DNA of 64,000 nucleotides from Halarcobacter sp. (lineage in GTDB: Bacteria; Campylobacterota; Campylobacteria; Campylobacterales; Arcobacteraceae): positions 1-64,000 of the forward strand of contig JAQYVX010000007.1 of the NCBI GenBank assembly GCA_030145305.1, given 5' to 3'. Made by a program: the position numbers and the translations under genes. The notes under the pieces are model-generated. The model was not told where the DNA came from, did no database searches, and saw only the letters and a list, made by a program, of their open reading frames with translations. Of the stretch, positions 14,656-24,879 are shown piece by piece. How positions within the stretch are numbered: position 1 is the first letter of the stretch; each line of letters starts with the position of its first letter.

Positions 14656-16311
14656 TTATTTATTTTCATTCCAAGAATTAATTGTATCTAGCAAACCTAT
14701 ACTTGAAGAATCTAGATTATCTTTATTACTATTAGTATCTTGAAGGTATGAAAGCATTTTTGTAGCAAGCTCTTTACCAAGTTCTACTCCCCACTGATCA
14801 AAAGAATCAATATTCCAAATTGCACCTTCTACAAATACTCTATGTTCATATAATGCAATAATTTTTCCTAATGTTTTTGGATTTAATTTTTTATACATAA
14901 GTGTAGAAGAAGGTCTATTCCCTTTAAATACTTTATGTGGTGCTAGTAAAGATATTTCTTCTTCGCTAAGTCCATTTTCTTTTAAAATTTTTGTAACTTC
15001 ATTTACATCTCGACCATTCATTAAAGCTTGGCTTTGAGCTAAACAATTTGCAACTAATAAATCATTGTGAATTTTCATATCCTCTTCATGGTTATTAACA
15101 CCCACCATAAACTCACAAGGAACAATATTTGTTCCTTGATGTAATAATTGGAAAAAAGAATGTTGTGAATTTGTTCCAGCTTCTCCCCAAACTATAGGGC
15201 CTGATTTTTCATATAATTCTTTTCCATCAGAAGATACTCTTTTTCCATTACTTTCCATATCAAGTTGTTGAACATATGAAGTAAAAGAGCTTAATCTTTC
15301 ATCATAAGGAAGTATCGCTCTTGTTGCATAAGAACATATATTTGTATGCCAAATTCCAATAAGTCCTAAAATAACTGGCATATTTTCTTCAAGTGGAGTA
15401 TTTTTGAAATGTTCATCCATTTCATGGGCTCCCTTTAAAAATTCACTAAAGTTTTTTGAGCCAATGGCAATCATAACACTTAGTCCAATAGCACTCCAAA
15501 TTGAATATCTTCCTCCTACCCAATCCCAAAATCCGAATACTCTATCATCACTAATTCCAAAAGCTTTTGTTTTTTCCAAGGCAGTTGAAAGAGCTGCAAA
15601 ATGTAAATCTGCATTTTTTACACCTAAAGTTTTTTGAAGCCATTTTTTTGCAGAATTGGCATTAGTCATTGTTTCTATTGTTGTAAAAGTTTTTGAAGCT
15701 ACTATTATAAGTGTAGTTGCTGGATTCAAAGTTTTTAAAGTATCGCTTAAGTGTGAAGAATCGATATTTGAAACAAAATGTACTTTTGGCCCATCTTGAT
15801 ATGGAGTTAAAGCTTGAGCAACCATTTGAGGGCCTAAATGAGAACCTCCAATTCCAATATTAATAACATCTTTAAATTTTTCATTTGTTGAAGATAAAAT
15901 TTCACCATTTCGTATTGCCTCTGAAAATAATTTCATTTTTTCTAATACTTCTGAAATATCTGGCATAACATTTTTAGCATCTACATAAATTTCTTTATTT
16001 TTATTATTAGGATTATTTCTAAGTGCTGTGTGCAAAACTGCTCTATTTTCAGTGATATTAATTTTATCACCTCTATACATTGCATCTCTTTTTGCTTCAA
16101 CACTACAAGTCTTTGCCACATCTAAAAGCTTTGATAAAACTTCTTTATTTATGTGAACTTTTGAATAATCAAAAATCATGTCATCAAAAGAAATACTAAA
16201 CTCTTCAAATCTTTTTGGATTTGAGTTAAATAATTCAGCAAGGGAAGTATTATCCAATTGCGTTTTAATTTTTTTTAGTTCTTCAAAAATCAATTCTCTT
16301 TTATCATTCAT
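14656..16311 (-). CDS. pgi: Glucose-6-phosphate isomerase (551 aa)
   Basis: Interconverts glucose-6-phosphate and fructose-6-phosphate in the cytoplasm. The length and motifs are typical of the long bacterial PGI form (about 550 aa): the GIGGSHLGPQM block at about residues 153-163, VASKTFTTIETMTN at about 204-217, FWDWVGGRYSIWSAIGLS (signature 1) at about 262-279, and the QHSFFQLLHQG stretch at about 384-394. As the last enzyme of the zwf-pgl-edd-eda-pgi operon it links fructose-6-phosphate, and so gluconeogenic carbon, to the Entner-Doudoroff entry step. It starts 24 bp after eda. Confidence 0.97.
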   Translation of the reverse strand: MNDKRELIFEELKKIKTQLDNTSLAELFNSNPKRFEEFSISFDDMIFDYSKVHINKEVLSKLLDVAKTCSVEAKRDAMYRGDKINITENRAVLHTALRNNPNNKNKEIYVDAKNVMPDISEVLEKMKLFSEAIRNGEILSSTNEKFKDVINIGIGGSHLGPQMVAQALTPYQDGPKVHFVSNIDSSHLSDTLKTLNPATTLIIVASKTFTTIETMTNANSAKKWLQKTLGVKNADLHFAALSTALEKTKAFGISDDRVFGFWDWVGGRYSIWSAIGLSVMIAIGSKNFSEFLKGAHEMDEHFKNTPLEENMPVILGLIGIWHTNICSYATRAILPYDERLSSFTSYVQQLDMESNGKRVSSDGKELYEKSGPIVWGEAGTNSQHSFFQLLHQGTNIVPCEFMVGVNNHEEDMKIHNDLLVANCLAQSQALMNGRDVNEVTKILKENGLSEEEISLLAPHKVFKGNRPSSTLMYKKLNPKTLGKIIALYEHRVFVEGAIWNIDSFDQWGVELGKELATKMLSYLQDTNSNKDNLDSSSIGLLDTINSWNENK

Positions 16312-16335
16312 TTTAAGCCCTTTATTTTGTTAAAT

Positions 16336-16965
16336 TTATACTAATTCTATACTTGAAATTGCTTCTTTACAAAGCCTAGTTATCTTCTCAAAATCACCAT
16401 TTTTTATAGCATCTTTAGGAACGAACCAAGTTCCTCCAACACAAAGCACATTTTTTAGACTTAAAAAATCATTTAAGTTCTTTAAATTTACGCCTCCAGT
16501 TGGGCAAAAGTTCATTTTTGAAAATGGTCCAGAAAAAGCCTTTAAAATATCAACTCCTCCTGCAATTGTAGCTGGAAAAAGTTTACAATAATATATATCA
16601 TTATTTTGAGCCAACATAACTTCAGAAGCTGTAGCAACTCCTGGAATTAAAGTTATTTTATGCTTTTTTGAAGCATCAATTAATTCTTGTGAAATCCCAG
16701 GAGCAAAGACAAACTTAGCCCCAGCATTTTTAGAAGCTATTAAATCTTCCTCATTACATACTGTTCCTGTTCCCACATTCATTAAAGGCATTTCTTTTGA
16801 AATAATCTCAACAGCTTTTAATCCAGCAGACGTTCGTAAAGTTATTTCCATAACATTTACTCCACCTTTGCTCAAAGCTTGCGCTAAAGCCAAAGCATCT
16901 TTTTCATCTTCTATTGCAATAACAGGAACAATAGGTGATATACTCATTATCTCTTTTGCATTCAT
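16336..16965 (-). CDS. eda: KDPG/KHG aldolase (209 aa)
   Basis: Class I aldolase splitting 2-keto-3-deoxy-6-phosphogluconate into pyruvate and glyceraldehyde-3-phosphate, the last step of the Entner-Doudoroff pathway. Family features are VPVIAIEDEKDAL, EITLRTSAGLKAVE (catalytic Glu), VGTGTVCNEEDL, the Schiff-base Lys in YCKLFPA (about residue 133) and the phosphate-binding FCPTGGVNLKNL block. Length is typical (about 205-215 aa). The start overlaps the edd stop by 4 bp, so translation is coupled to edd. Confidence 0.97.
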   Translation of the reverse strand: MNAKEIMSISPIVPVIAIEDEKDALALAQALSKGGVNVMEITLRTSAGLKAVEIISKEMPLMNVGTGTVCNEEDLIASKNAGAKFVFAPGISQELIDASKKHKITLIPGVATASEVMLAQNNDIYYCKLFPATIAGGVDILKAFSGPFSKMNFCPTGGVNLKNLNDFLSLKNVLCVGGTWFVPKDAIKNGDFEKITRLCKEAISSIELV

Positions 16966-18794
16966 GCTTTTTCTTCTCCTATTAATTCAAAAATTGAAGC
17001 ACCTTTTTCAGCACTACTGATATTTGCTCTTATTGATGAGAATAATTCTCTTCCAAAGCCATGCATATTTGCTTCTAAATTTGCTTTTATAATCTCTCTT
17101 TTTTCTAATTCTTCCTCATCAACTAAAAGTTCTATATTCCCATTTTTAACATCAAATTTTATCATATCGCCTGTTTTTATTTTTGCAATAATTCCATTAG
17201 ATGAAGCTTCAGGAGTTAAATGAATTGCTGAAGGAACTTTCCCTGAAGCACCTGACATTCTCCCATCAGTTACAATTGCAACTTTAAAACCTTTATCTTG
17301 TAAAACCCCAAGAGGAGGCATAAGTCCATGAAGTTCGGGCATACCATTTGATTTAGGTCCTTGATATCGCACAACTGCAATAAAATCTTTTTCAAGCTCT
17401 CCTGCTTTAAAAGCTTTTTGCAATTGCTCTTGTGTTTCAAATACAATTGCAGGAGCTTCTATAAATAAATACTCATTTTTTAAAGCTGATGTTTTAATAA
17501 CACTTCTTCCAATATTTCCAGAAAGTAGTTTTAACCCACCCTCTTTTGAAAATGGTTTTTCAACACTTGAAATTACAGTTTCATCTCTTGAAACTCTTGC
17601 TGTGTCTTTAAATATTACTTCATTATTTTCTAAAGATGGTTCAACAATAAAATTATCTAAGCCAAAGCCAACTACTGTTTGAACGTCATTATGTGCAATC
17701 TTAGCTTCAATAAGCTCTTTTATAACTACTGACATTCCACCTGCATCTCTAAAGTGATTTACATCTGCACTTCCATTTGGATACATTCTACATAATAAAG
17801 GGGTTACTTTAGAAATCATATCAAAGTCATCCCAAGTTAGGACGATTCCACAAGCTTTTGCCATTGCAATTAAATGGATTGTATGATTTGTAGACCCACC
17901 TGTTGCCATAAGTCCTATTATTGCATTTACGAAACTTTTTTCATTTACAATATCACTTAATGATATTTCATCATTTACTAATTTTTGTAAAACTTCTGCT
18001 GATTTTTGAGTAAGTTTTTCTCTTAATGGTGTATTTGTATTTACAAATGAAGCATTTGGAAGTTGTAATCCCATCATTTCTAATAACATTTGATTTGAAT
18101 TTGCAGTTCCAAAGAAAGTACAAGTTCCACATGAATGATAAGATTCTGATTCTGCTTTTAATAAAGCTGTTTCATCAACTTTTCCTTGAGCAAACTCTTG
18201 TCTCACCTTAGCTTTTTGCGAATTTGAAATTCCTGAAGGCATAGGACCACTTGGAACAAAAATAGCAGGAAGATGTCCAAAACTTAATGCTCCAATTAAT
18301 AATCCTGGAACAATTTTATCACAAACTCCTAAATAAAAAGCTCCATCATATACATTATGAGACATTCCAATTGCTGTTCCCATTGCTATGTTATCTCTGC
18401 TTAAAAGCGATAATTCCATTCCAGGTTGAGATTGTGTAACTCCATCACACATAGCAGGAACTGCACCTGCTACTTGTGCGGTTGCACCATTTTCTAAAAG
18501 TGTTCTTTTAAGAAGTGCAGGATAGGTTGAGTATGGTTCATGAGCTGATAACATATCATTATACGCTGTTATTATTGCCATATTTGGCTTTTGCATATTT
18601 ATCATTGAAGATTTTTCTTCTTTGTTTAAAGGTGCAATTGCGTGAGCTAGGTTAGAACAACCTAAAGTAGATCTTGTCACTTTTCTTTCTTTTGCTTTTG
18701 TTTTAGCATTGGCAATTCTATTTAAATAAATTTCTCTACTTTTCTTTGAACGTTCTATTATATTTTGGGTTACTTCTAAAATTATTTTATTCAT
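16962..18794 (-). CDS. edd: 6-phosphogluconate dehydratase (610 aa)
   Basis: Fe-S dehydratase converting 6-phosphogluconate to KDPG. It belongs to the IlvD/Edd family, with iron-sulfur cysteines in [27 protein letters not shown] and the [10 protein letters not shown] block, and a C-terminal [21 protein letters not shown] signature. I place the start at the ATG at 18794 rather than the TTG at 18803. The ATG makes a 4-bp ATGA overlap with the pgl stop, and the GAGG upstream is correctly spaced only for that ATG. Full length for the family (about 605-610 aa). Confidence 0.96.
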   Translation of the reverse strand: MNKIILEVTQNIIERSKKSREIYLNRIANAKTKAKERKVTRSTLGCSNLAHAIAPLNKEEKSSMINMQKPNMAIITAYNDMLSAHEPYSTYPALLKRTLLENGATAQVAGAVPAMCDGVTQSQPGMELSLLSRDNIAMGTAIGMSHNVYDGAFYLGVCDKIVPGLLIGALSFGHLPAIFVPSGPMPSGISNSQKAKVRQEFAQGKVDETALLKAESESYHSCGTCTFFGTANSNQMLLEMMGLQLPNASFVNTNTPLREKLTQKSAEVLQKLVNDEISLSDIVNEKSFVNAIIGLMATGGSTNHTIHLIAMAKACGIVLTWDDFDMISKVTPLLCRMYPNGSADVNHFRDAGGMSVVIKELIEAKIAHNDVQTVVGFGLDNFIVEPSLENNEVIFKDTARVSRDETVISSVEKPFSKEGGLKLLSGNIGRSVIKTSALKNEYLFIEAPAIVFETQEQLQKAFKAGELEKDFIAVVRYQGPKSNGMPELHGLMPPLGVLQDKGFKVAIVTDGRMSGASGKVPSAIHLTPEASSNGIIAKIKTGDMIKFDVKNGNIELLVDEEELEKREIIKANLEANMHGFGRELFSSIRANISSAEKGASIFELIGEEKA

Positions 18795-19486
18795 GCGTGG
18801 CAAACCTCTATATCTTTTATATTTTGATTTAAAATTGAGACTATTGGTTTTTTGTATTTATCATTTAAAAAAATAGCCTCTTCATATACTTTTAATTTCT
18901 CATCCCCTTCAATATGAAGAATAATATTTTTTGCACTTAAAATTGCTTTTAAAGTCAAACTCATTCTACTATATGGGGCTGTTGTAGGTTTTATGGAAAT
19001 ACACAAGTTTTCATTTTCTAAATTATAAGCTTCTTCTAACTTTTCATTTAAAGGAAAGAGTGAAGCTGTGTGAGCGTCTGATCCCATACCTAAAATTATT
19101 ACATCAAAAGGGAAAAGTTTTTCTTTGTAAATTTCTGAACATTTAGAATCAGCTTGAAAGACATCTATATCTTCAAGATACATTCCAATAAATTTTGCTT
19201 TTTTTGCAAAGTTTTGTAATAGATTTGATCTAACTAATAATTCATTGCTATCTTTATGTTTTGAATCTAGCCATCTTTCATCCACAAGACCTATGGTTAC
19301 TTTGTCCCAAGCTATATCTATATTTGAAAGTCTTTCAAATAAAGGTTTTGGGGTGCTTCCTCCTGAGACTAATAAAGAAGCTTTTCCTTTTTCTTTTATT
19401 GCTACTTCAAGATAACTTGCAATTTTTTTACTTAATTCTAAAACTAAAGATTCTTTTGTTTTAAAACTACAAAATATATTACTCAT
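18791..19486 (-). CDS. pgl: 6-phosphogluconolactonase (231 aa)
   Basis: Hydrolyses 6-phosphogluconolactone made by Zwf. It is the DevB/SOL type, with the N-terminal SLLVSGGSTPKPLFERL block, the VDERWLDSKHKDSNE stretch and the DVIILGMGSDAHTASLFP signature. The longest frame begins at 19513, but the ATG at 19486 (MSNIFCSF) is preferred because it overlaps the zwf stop by only 8 bp, has GGAA upstream and matches the usual family length. It sits between zwf and edd, overlapping both. Confidence 0.93.
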   Translation of the reverse strand: MSNIFCSFKTKESLVLELSKKIASYLEVAIKEKGKASLLVSGGSTPKPLFERLSNIDIAWDKVTIGLVDERWLDSKHKDSNELLVRSNLLQNFAKKAKFIGMYLEDIDVFQADSKCSEIYKEKLFPFDVIILGMGSDAHTASLFPLNEKLEEAYNLENENLCISIKPTTAPYSRMSLTLKAILSAKNIILHIEGDEKLKVYEEAIFLNDKYKKPIVSILNQNIKDIEVCHA

Positions 19487-20942
19487 CGTTCCAACTTCTT
19501 CCATCTTGTGCAATCATTTGAACAGCGGCTGTTGGACCATCTGTTCCTGCTGTATATTTTTTCATAGGAACAAGATTATTTTCCCACCCTTCAATAATAG
19601 GATCAGCCCATTTCCATGCCGCTTCAACCTCATCAAGTCTCATAAATAGTGTTGCATTTGCTCTAATTACATCTAATATAAGTCTTTCATAAGCATCAGA
19701 TTTTCTTTTTTGTGTTTGAGGAGCATTTAATTCTAAGTTTACTTCTTGAAGTTTCATATTTTCACTAAGTCCAGGAATTTTATTCATTAATCTAAGTTCA
19801 ATACTCTCTTCTGGTTGTAATTTTATTACAAGTTTATTATCAACAATTGATGCTCCATTACTTTTTTCAAAAATTGAATGAGGCATAGGTTTAAATTGAA
19901 TTACAATTTCAGAGTTTCTTTTTTGCATTCTTTTTCCACTTCTTATATAAAAAGGAACGCCATTCCATCTCCAGTTATCAATATCAACTCTCATGGCTGC
20001 AAAGGTTTCTGTATTACTTTGGGTTACCTCTCCATCTAAATATCCAGGAACTGATTCTCCTATAGATGAACCAGCTGTATATTGAGCTCTTACTGTTGAA
20101 TTTGCAAGGGCTGTTGTTGTAATTGGTCTTAAGGTTTTTAAAATTTTTACCTTTTCATCTCTTATATCATTTGCATCAAGAGAACAAGGTGGCTCCATTG
20201 CTATTAAGCAAAGAAGTTGCATAAGATGATTTTGAATCATATCTCTCATAGCTCCATAATCATTATAATAATCCCATCTTCCCTCAGCTCCTACATTTTC
20301 AGCAACAGTTATTTGAACATGATCAATATGATTTGAACTCCATAAATGTACAAAAAGTCTATTTGAGAATCTAAGTGCCATAATATTTTGAACAGTATCT
20401 TTTCCTAAGTAATGATCAATTCTATATATTTGATCTTCTTTAAAAAAACTTAATACTTTTTTATTTATTTCTTGAGAAGATTTCAAATCTCTTCCTAGAG
20501 GTTTTTCTAAAACAACTCTTGTTTTTTCTGTAATTAAATCCCATTTTGATAAGGCTTGGCAAATCCCACCAAAAAATGCAGGAGAAGTTGAAAGATAATT
20601 GATTCTCTCTCTATCTTCAAATTCATTTAGAACCTCTTGAAGCTTTTCATATCCTTCATTTGTTGAGAAATCAACTGTTATTAATAGAAGTTTTTTAGAA
20701 AATATTTCATAATCTTTTTCAGTAAAACTATCTTTTGGTAAAAACTCTATAAGTCTTTCTTTTACTAAAGTTTTATGTTCTTGATTAGAAATACTTCTTC
20801 TCGAAATTGTTATAATCCTGCTCTCATCTTCTAAGTATCCATCTTTAGATAAATGAAACAATGCCGGCATCAATTTTCTAAAGGCTAAATCACCATGCCC
20901 ACCAAATAGTATAAAATCACATAAATTATTTTTTCTTGCCAT
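19479..20942 (-). CDS. zwf: Glucose-6-phosphate 1-dehydrogenase (487 aa)
   Basis: Oxidises glucose-6-phosphate to 6-phosphogluconolactone with NAD(P)+. It has the N-terminal dinucleotide-binding GGHGDLAFRKLMPALFHL (about residues 14-31), the substrate-binding RIDHYLGKDTVQN signature (about 173-185), the PFYIRSGKRM block, and a full length of 487 residues. GGHGDL replaces the more common GxxGDL but keeps the glycines. It is the first gene of the Entner-Doudoroff operon, with its own -10 box upstream. Confidence 0.97.
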   Translation of the reverse strand: MARKNNLCDFILFGGHGDLAFRKLMPALFHLSKDGYLEDESRIITISRRSISNQEHKTLVKERLIEFLPKDSFTEKDYEIFSKKLLLITVDFSTNEGYEKLQEVLNEFEDRERINYLSTSPAFFGGICQALSKWDLITEKTRVVLEKPLGRDLKSSQEINKKVLSFFKEDQIYRIDHYLGKDTVQNIMALRFSNRLFVHLWSSNHIDHVQITVAENVGAEGRWDYYNDYGAMRDMIQNHLMQLLCLIAMEPPCSLDANDIRDEKVKILKTLRPITTTALANSTVRAQYTAGSSIGESVPGYLDGEVTQSNTETFAAMRVDIDNWRWNGVPFYIRSGKRMQKRNSEIVIQFKPMPHSIFEKSNGASIVDNKLVIKLQPEESIELRLMNKIPGLSENMKLQEVNLELNAPQTQKRKSDAYERLILDVIRANATLFMRLDEVEAAWKWADPIIEGWENNLVPMKKYTAGTDGPTAAVQMIAQDGRSWNDE

Positions 20943-20976
20943 TTTTGAACTTCTTTTTGTTTAATTTTTAGCTTTT

Positions 20977-20982
20977 ATTATA
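20977..20982 (-). promoter_or_regulatory. -10 box (TATAAT) for the zwf operon
   Basis: A perfect TATAAT reads on the minus strand 35 bp before the zwf ATG. The expected start near 20970 leaves a 28-base leader with an AAGAAG ribosome-binding site. This suggests that the Entner-Doudoroff operon can be expressed separately from galU and the genes above it. Confidence 0.5.
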
Positions 20983-21042
20983 TTAATCATAGTTGAAAAT
21001 TTTTTAAATGTCTATAGATATATGATATTTTTTATTTTATTA

Positions 21043-21894
21043 TTACTTTTTACTCTTTTCTAACTCATAAAAATAGTTTGTTGCTTCAACATAGCCATCA
21101 ACACTTCCACAATCAAATCTTTTTCCTTTGAATTTATAAGCTATTACCATTCCCTTTTTTGCTTGAGAACAAAGAGCATCTGTAATTTGAAGCTCTCCAT
21201 TTTTACCTGGTTTTGTATTTTCAATTTGTGCAAATATCTCAGGAGTTAAAATATATCTTCCTATTACAGCTAGATTTGAAGGTGCTTTATCATTATCTGG
21301 TTTTTCTACCATATTAGAAACCATAAACACCCCATCTTCTATTTGATTTCCTTCTATTACTCCATATTTGTGCACATCTTCTTTAGGAACTTCCATCGTT
21401 GCTACTATACAACATTTGTATTTTTCATATAATCTTACCATTTGAGTTAATATTCCGTCACCTTTTGGATTTACACAAAGGTCATCTGCTAAAATTACTG
21501 CAAAAGGTTTTGTTTCACCTACTAATACTTTTCCTTTATAAATTGCATCACCTAAACCTTTCATCTCATTTTGTCTTGTATAAGTAAAAGTACATTTATT
21601 TATTATATTTCTAATATCATTTAACATTTTCTCTTTATCAGAACCTTTTATTTGATGTTCAAGTTCATAAGAAATATCAAAATGATCTGTAATTGCTCTT
21701 TTACCGCGACCTGTAATTACAGACATAATATTACATCCAGCTTCCATAGCCTCTTCTACTCCATATTGTATTAATGGTTTAGTTAAAACAGGTAGCATCT
21801 CTTTTGGCATTGCTTTTGTTGCAGGAAGAAATCTCGTTCCATATCCTGCTGCTGGGAAGAGACAGTTTGTTATTGATTTTGAATTATTTAACAT
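21043..21894 (-). CDS. galU: UTP-glucose-1-phosphate uridylyltransferase (283 aa)
   Basis: Makes UDP-glucose from glucose-1-phosphate and UTP. Visible motifs are the nucleotide-binding FPAAGYGTRFLPATKAMPKEMLPV (in two parts: FPAAGYGTRFLP, KAMPKEMLPV), the FAVILADDLCVN metal-binding DD site at about residues 132-143, and the KRFDCGSVDGYVEA C-terminal block. Length is typical for GalU (275-300 aa). It overlaps the phosphorylase gene by 11 bp, so in this operon it is well placed to turn glucose-1-phosphate released by the phosphorylase back into UDP-glucose, the donor for the GpgS-like enzyme. Confidence 0.95.
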   Translation of the reverse strand: MLNNSKSITNCLFPAAGYGTRFLPATKAMPKEMLPVLTKPLIQYGVEEAMEAGCNIMSVITGRGKRAITDHFDISYELEHQIKGSDKEKMLNDIRNIINKCTFTYTRQNEMKGLGDAIYKGKVLVGETKPFAVILADDLCVNPKGDGILTQMVRLYEKYKCCIVATMEVPKEDVHKYGVIEGNQIEDGVFMVSNMVEKPDNDKAPSNLAVIGRYILTPEIFAQIENTKPGKNGELQITDALCSQAKKGMVIAYKFKGKRFDCGSVDGYVEATNYFYELEKSKK

Positions 21895-23656
21895 TTTTAT
21901 TGTCCTTTGTTTTTTTATATTTAAGCCAAATCATTTGATATGGTTCTAAAGTTATTTTTCTATCTTTTCCATAATCTTCTTGAGTATAAACAGTCGAATT
22001 TAAAGAAATTATATCATAAAGAGGAAGAGGAATATTTTTAGGTAAAGTACAAATTACTTCTTCATTTGAGAAGTTGTGAATTGTAATAATTCTTTCAATA
22101 TTTTTAGAACATTTTTGATCAACTACAAAAAGTCTATCATCTAAATTTAAAAACTCAAATTCTCCAAAAGGATTAAAAGCCTCTTCACTTATTCTAATTG
22201 AAATTAATCTTTTGTAAGAATCAAACATAGTCTTTGATAAACTTCCTTGGCTACTTAGCTCTTTTTCTAACCAATCGATATTATACTTTTCCCTATTTAT
22301 TGTTCTGTTCATTCCTGAATGTTTTACTCCATCATGATAATTTCGTGAACCAACAAGAGAATGAAAATAAATTCCTGGAACTCCAGGCATTACTAAAACC
22401 GTAGCTTGGGCTAAAAGCATTCTTTTAAATCTAAGGCTATCCTCTTCTTTTGGATTAGTTAAAGCATCTATATATGAACAATTTAACTCATAAGGTGTTT
22501 TTGTTCCATCTTCTTCTGCTCTAAATGAAACTAAACCCCCATGTTCTTGAACTTTTGTCACAATATAATTCACTTCATCATTAGATAAAATTCCATTAAT
22601 TGGCCTAAGCCCTATTCCATCATGGCTCGCAGTAAAATTAAAAAAACATACTTTATTACTTGGAAGGCTTAATGTCTTTGCCCAAGAGGTCAAAGTTTTA
22701 GTATTTTCATTTAAAATTGAGTGAACTAATAAAGGAGGAAGTGCAAAATTGTAAACCATTTGCGCTTCATCAGCCCCACTTCCAAAATATGAAACATTTT
22801 CATGATGGGGAACATTTGTTTCAGTAATTATAATTACCTCGGGGGCAACTTCATGAATAACTTCACGCATAAGTTGAATTAATTCATGAGTTTGGGGAAG
22901 ATGTACACATTGAGTACCTAATTCTTTCCAAATAAATGCGATAGCATCAAGTCTTATAAGAGTTGCACCTTTTTCAATATAATAAAACATAGCATCTAGA
23001 ACATTTCTTAAAACCCTATGACTTTTATAATTTAAATCCACTTGGTCTTTACTAAAGCTTGTCCATATATGTTTTATTTTTCCTTCATCATCAGTAAATT
23101 CACTTAATAGTGAACTTGCCCTTGGACGAACTACTTTTGATAAATCTACACTTGGATCAACTTCAATAAAATAGTCTTGAAAATATTTATCCCCTGATAA
23201 ATAAGCTTTAAACCAATCTGAGAATTGTGAAACATGATTAATCACTCCATCAACCATAAGTCTATACTCAGCACTTATTTGTTCAATTTCTCTCCACGAA
23301 CCCATTTGTGGATCAACTGCATTATAATTTACTACAGAAAAACCATCATCTGAAGAAGAGGGATAAAAAGGAAGAATATGAATAGAATTAATTATTCCTT
23401 TTAAATAATTATTCATAAACTCCTTTAAAGTATGTAAAGAAGGCTCATGATTCTTATTAACTTGGTCACCATAAGTAATCAAAATAATATCTTTTTGACT
23501 TAAGTGATACTCTTTTGATTTTATTCTAGATTTATACTTAAAAATCAAGTCAATAATGCTACTAACCGCTCTTTCAGCAGTTTCAGGAGGATATAATTTA
23601 TGTATTCTTTTATTAATATTATGATTAGCGTCAGATATATGTTTTTTTGCTTTCAT
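21884..23656 (-). CDS. GH13_18 sugar phosphorylase, probably glucosylglycerate phosphorylase (590 aa)
   Basis: Alpha-amylase-fold phosphorylase of the sucrose phosphorylase subfamily. It has a (beta/alpha)8 domain starting at about residue 60 (ILITYGDQ, IHILPFYPSSSDDGFSV), the nucleophile Asp at 237 (LIRLDAIAF), the acid/base Glu at 279 (ITETNV), and the transition-state Asp at 346 (FTASHDGIGLRP). At 590 aa it is clearly longer than sucrose phosphorylases (about 490-505 aa) and matches the longer glucosylglycerate phosphorylases. Its neighbours (glycerate kinase, GpgS-like and GpgP-like enzymes) support glucosylglycerate + Pi giving glucose-1-phosphate + glycerate. Sucrose or sucrose-6-phosphate remain alternatives. 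It follows the GpgS-like gene with no gap. Confidence 0.8.
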   Translation of the reverse strand: MKAKKHISDANHNINKRIHKLYPPETAERAVSSIIDLIFKYKSRIKSKEYHLSQKDIILITYGDQVNKNHEPSLHTLKEFMNNYLKGIINSIHILPFYPSSSDDGFSVVNYNAVDPQMGSWREIEQISAEYRLMVDGVINHVSQFSDWFKAYLSGDKYFQDYFIEVDPSVDLSKVVRPRASSLLSEFTDDEGKIKHIWTSFSKDQVDLNYKSHRVLRNVLDAMFYYIEKGATLIRLDAIAFIWKELGTQCVHLPQTHELIQLMREVIHEVAPEVIIITETNVPHHENVSYFGSGADEAQMVYNFALPPLLVHSILNENTKTLTSWAKTLSLPSNKVCFFNFTASHDGIGLRPINGILSNDEVNYIVTKVQEHGGLVSFRAEEDGTKTPYELNCSYIDALTNPKEEDSLRFKRMLLAQATVLVMPGVPGIYFHSLVGSRNYHDGVKHSGMNRTINREKYNIDWLEKELSSQGSLSKTMFDSYKRLISIRISEEAFNPFGEFEFLNLDDRLFVVDQKCSKNIERIITIHNFSNEEVICTLPKNIPLPLYDIISLNSTVYTQEDYGKDRKITLEPYQMIWLKYKKTKDNKNVK

Positions 23657-24868
23657 TTATTCATTATCCTTTTTTACATAGGATGAAAATTTATCAGAAA
23701 AATCAGGCATTACAGATCTAACTGTAATCCAAGGCGATAAAGAAGGAATCCCCATTGGGTCTTCGTAAAAATCTTGGGCTGCCTCTTTTATAGCCTCTTG
23801 AAAAGCTTCAACTGCTTTAATCTCTTTTTCTCTATCATAAGCTAAACCATTTAATTTGCTTAAAGCATTATATTTTGATATTTCAAATCTTGCTTCTTGA
23901 AAATAAGTTGATAAAAGAGTTTTAAATGAAGCTTCTGAGAAAACCACTCCTTCTTGGGATAAAACTCTAAAAAGTGTTATTGCAATATCATTTGCCATTT
24001 TATAAATCCCACCACCACTGTCCAGACTTCCTAATTCTTGATGTTTATGTTCATAACTTTCCATAATCTCTGTTTGACAGATTCTTCTATTTGAAGTATT
24101 TTTATAAACCTCACTTAAAGTTGAAACTTCTAATCCCCAAGTTGGAGAAATCGCTATTCCCCTACCTAAAGTTCTAATAAATGAAAACTCTCCTGAAAGC
24201 GAATATCTAAAACTTTCCATATATTCTAAATACCTATTGCTTCCAAAAACTTTTGTTAGTGAGTTTATTAAAGGTGTATATAAAAGCCTAGTAGCTCGTC
24301 CATGAAGCTTTTTATTAACTCTTGAATAAAATCCTTTATTAAACTCAAAATCAAGTGCTGGATGAATAATTGGATAAAAAAGTCTTGCTGGAATTTCTTT
24401 TGTATAATTTACAATATCACAGTCATGTAAAGCAAAAGCATAGGCATCATTATCAGTTAATCCATAACCTATCATTGTCCATACGTTTCTTCCTTTTCCT
24501 GGAGTATCAAGTCCTGGAAAGTTCTCATGGGTTAAATCATTATATAATTCTTTAATAAGTGGTCCATCATTCCATAAAACATCAACTTTGCAAGGTAATA
24601 CAGACATTAACTTTTTTACCTCTTCAAATTGCTCCTTACTTGCTTGATCCAGTCCTAATATAATTTTATAAAGATATTTAACTTCTTTTAATTCTTCAAT
24701 AATTTTATGCATAGCAGGAGTTTGAAACTCAGAATATAGGGCTGGTAAAAGTAGTACCATTCTATGTCTTTTGCCAAAATCCATTAATTCATTTTCTATA
24801 TCTTCTAAAGGTCTATTTCCTAAGTTTTGAAGTGTTGTAATAACACCATTTTGAAAAAAATCTGCCAT
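23657..24868 (-). CDS. GpgS-like glucosyl-3-phosphoglycerate synthase (403 aa)
   Basis: GT-A-fold glycosyltransferase of the GpgS/GT81 type, expected to join glucose from UDP-glucose to 3-phosphoglycerate. Visible features are the N-terminal VVLLLPALYSEF-like nucleotide-binding strand (MVLLLPALYSEF, about residue 37-48), KIILGLDQAS, the PGKGRNVWTMIGYGL block at about 122-136, and the metal-binding DCD of FALHDCDIVNY at about 148-156. The length agrees with archaeal and Persephonella-type GpgS (about 400 aa). Between a glycerate kinase and a GH13_18 phosphorylase, with a GpgP-like phosphatase in the same operon, glucosylglycerate synthesis is the best reading. A mannosyl analogue cannot be excluded. 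Confidence 0.78.
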   Translation of the reverse strand: MADFFQNGVITTLQNLGNRPLEDIENELMDFGKRHRMVLLLPALYSEFQTPAMHKIIEELKEVKYLYKIILGLDQASKEQFEEVKKLMSVLPCKVDVLWNDGPLIKELYNDLTHENFPGLDTPGKGRNVWTMIGYGLTDNDAYAFALHDCDIVNYTKEIPARLFYPIIHPALDFEFNKGFYSRVNKKLHGRATRLLYTPLINSLTKVFGSNRYLEYMESFRYSLSGEFSFIRTLGRGIAISPTWGLEVSTLSEVYKNTSNRRICQTEIMESYEHKHQELGSLDSGGGIYKMANDIAITLFRVLSQEGVVFSEASFKTLLSTYFQEARFEISKYNALSKLNGLAYDREKEIKAVEAFQEAIKEAAQDFYEDPMGIPSLSPWITVRSVMPDFSDKFSSYVKKDNE

Positions 24869-24879
24869 TTGTCATATCC

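Noticed and set aside
15404..15637. Open frames opposite pgi, edd, clpA, fliK and other large genes
   Set aside because: They lie antisense to strongly supported genes, lack ribosome-binding sites and family features, and reflect low GC codon use.
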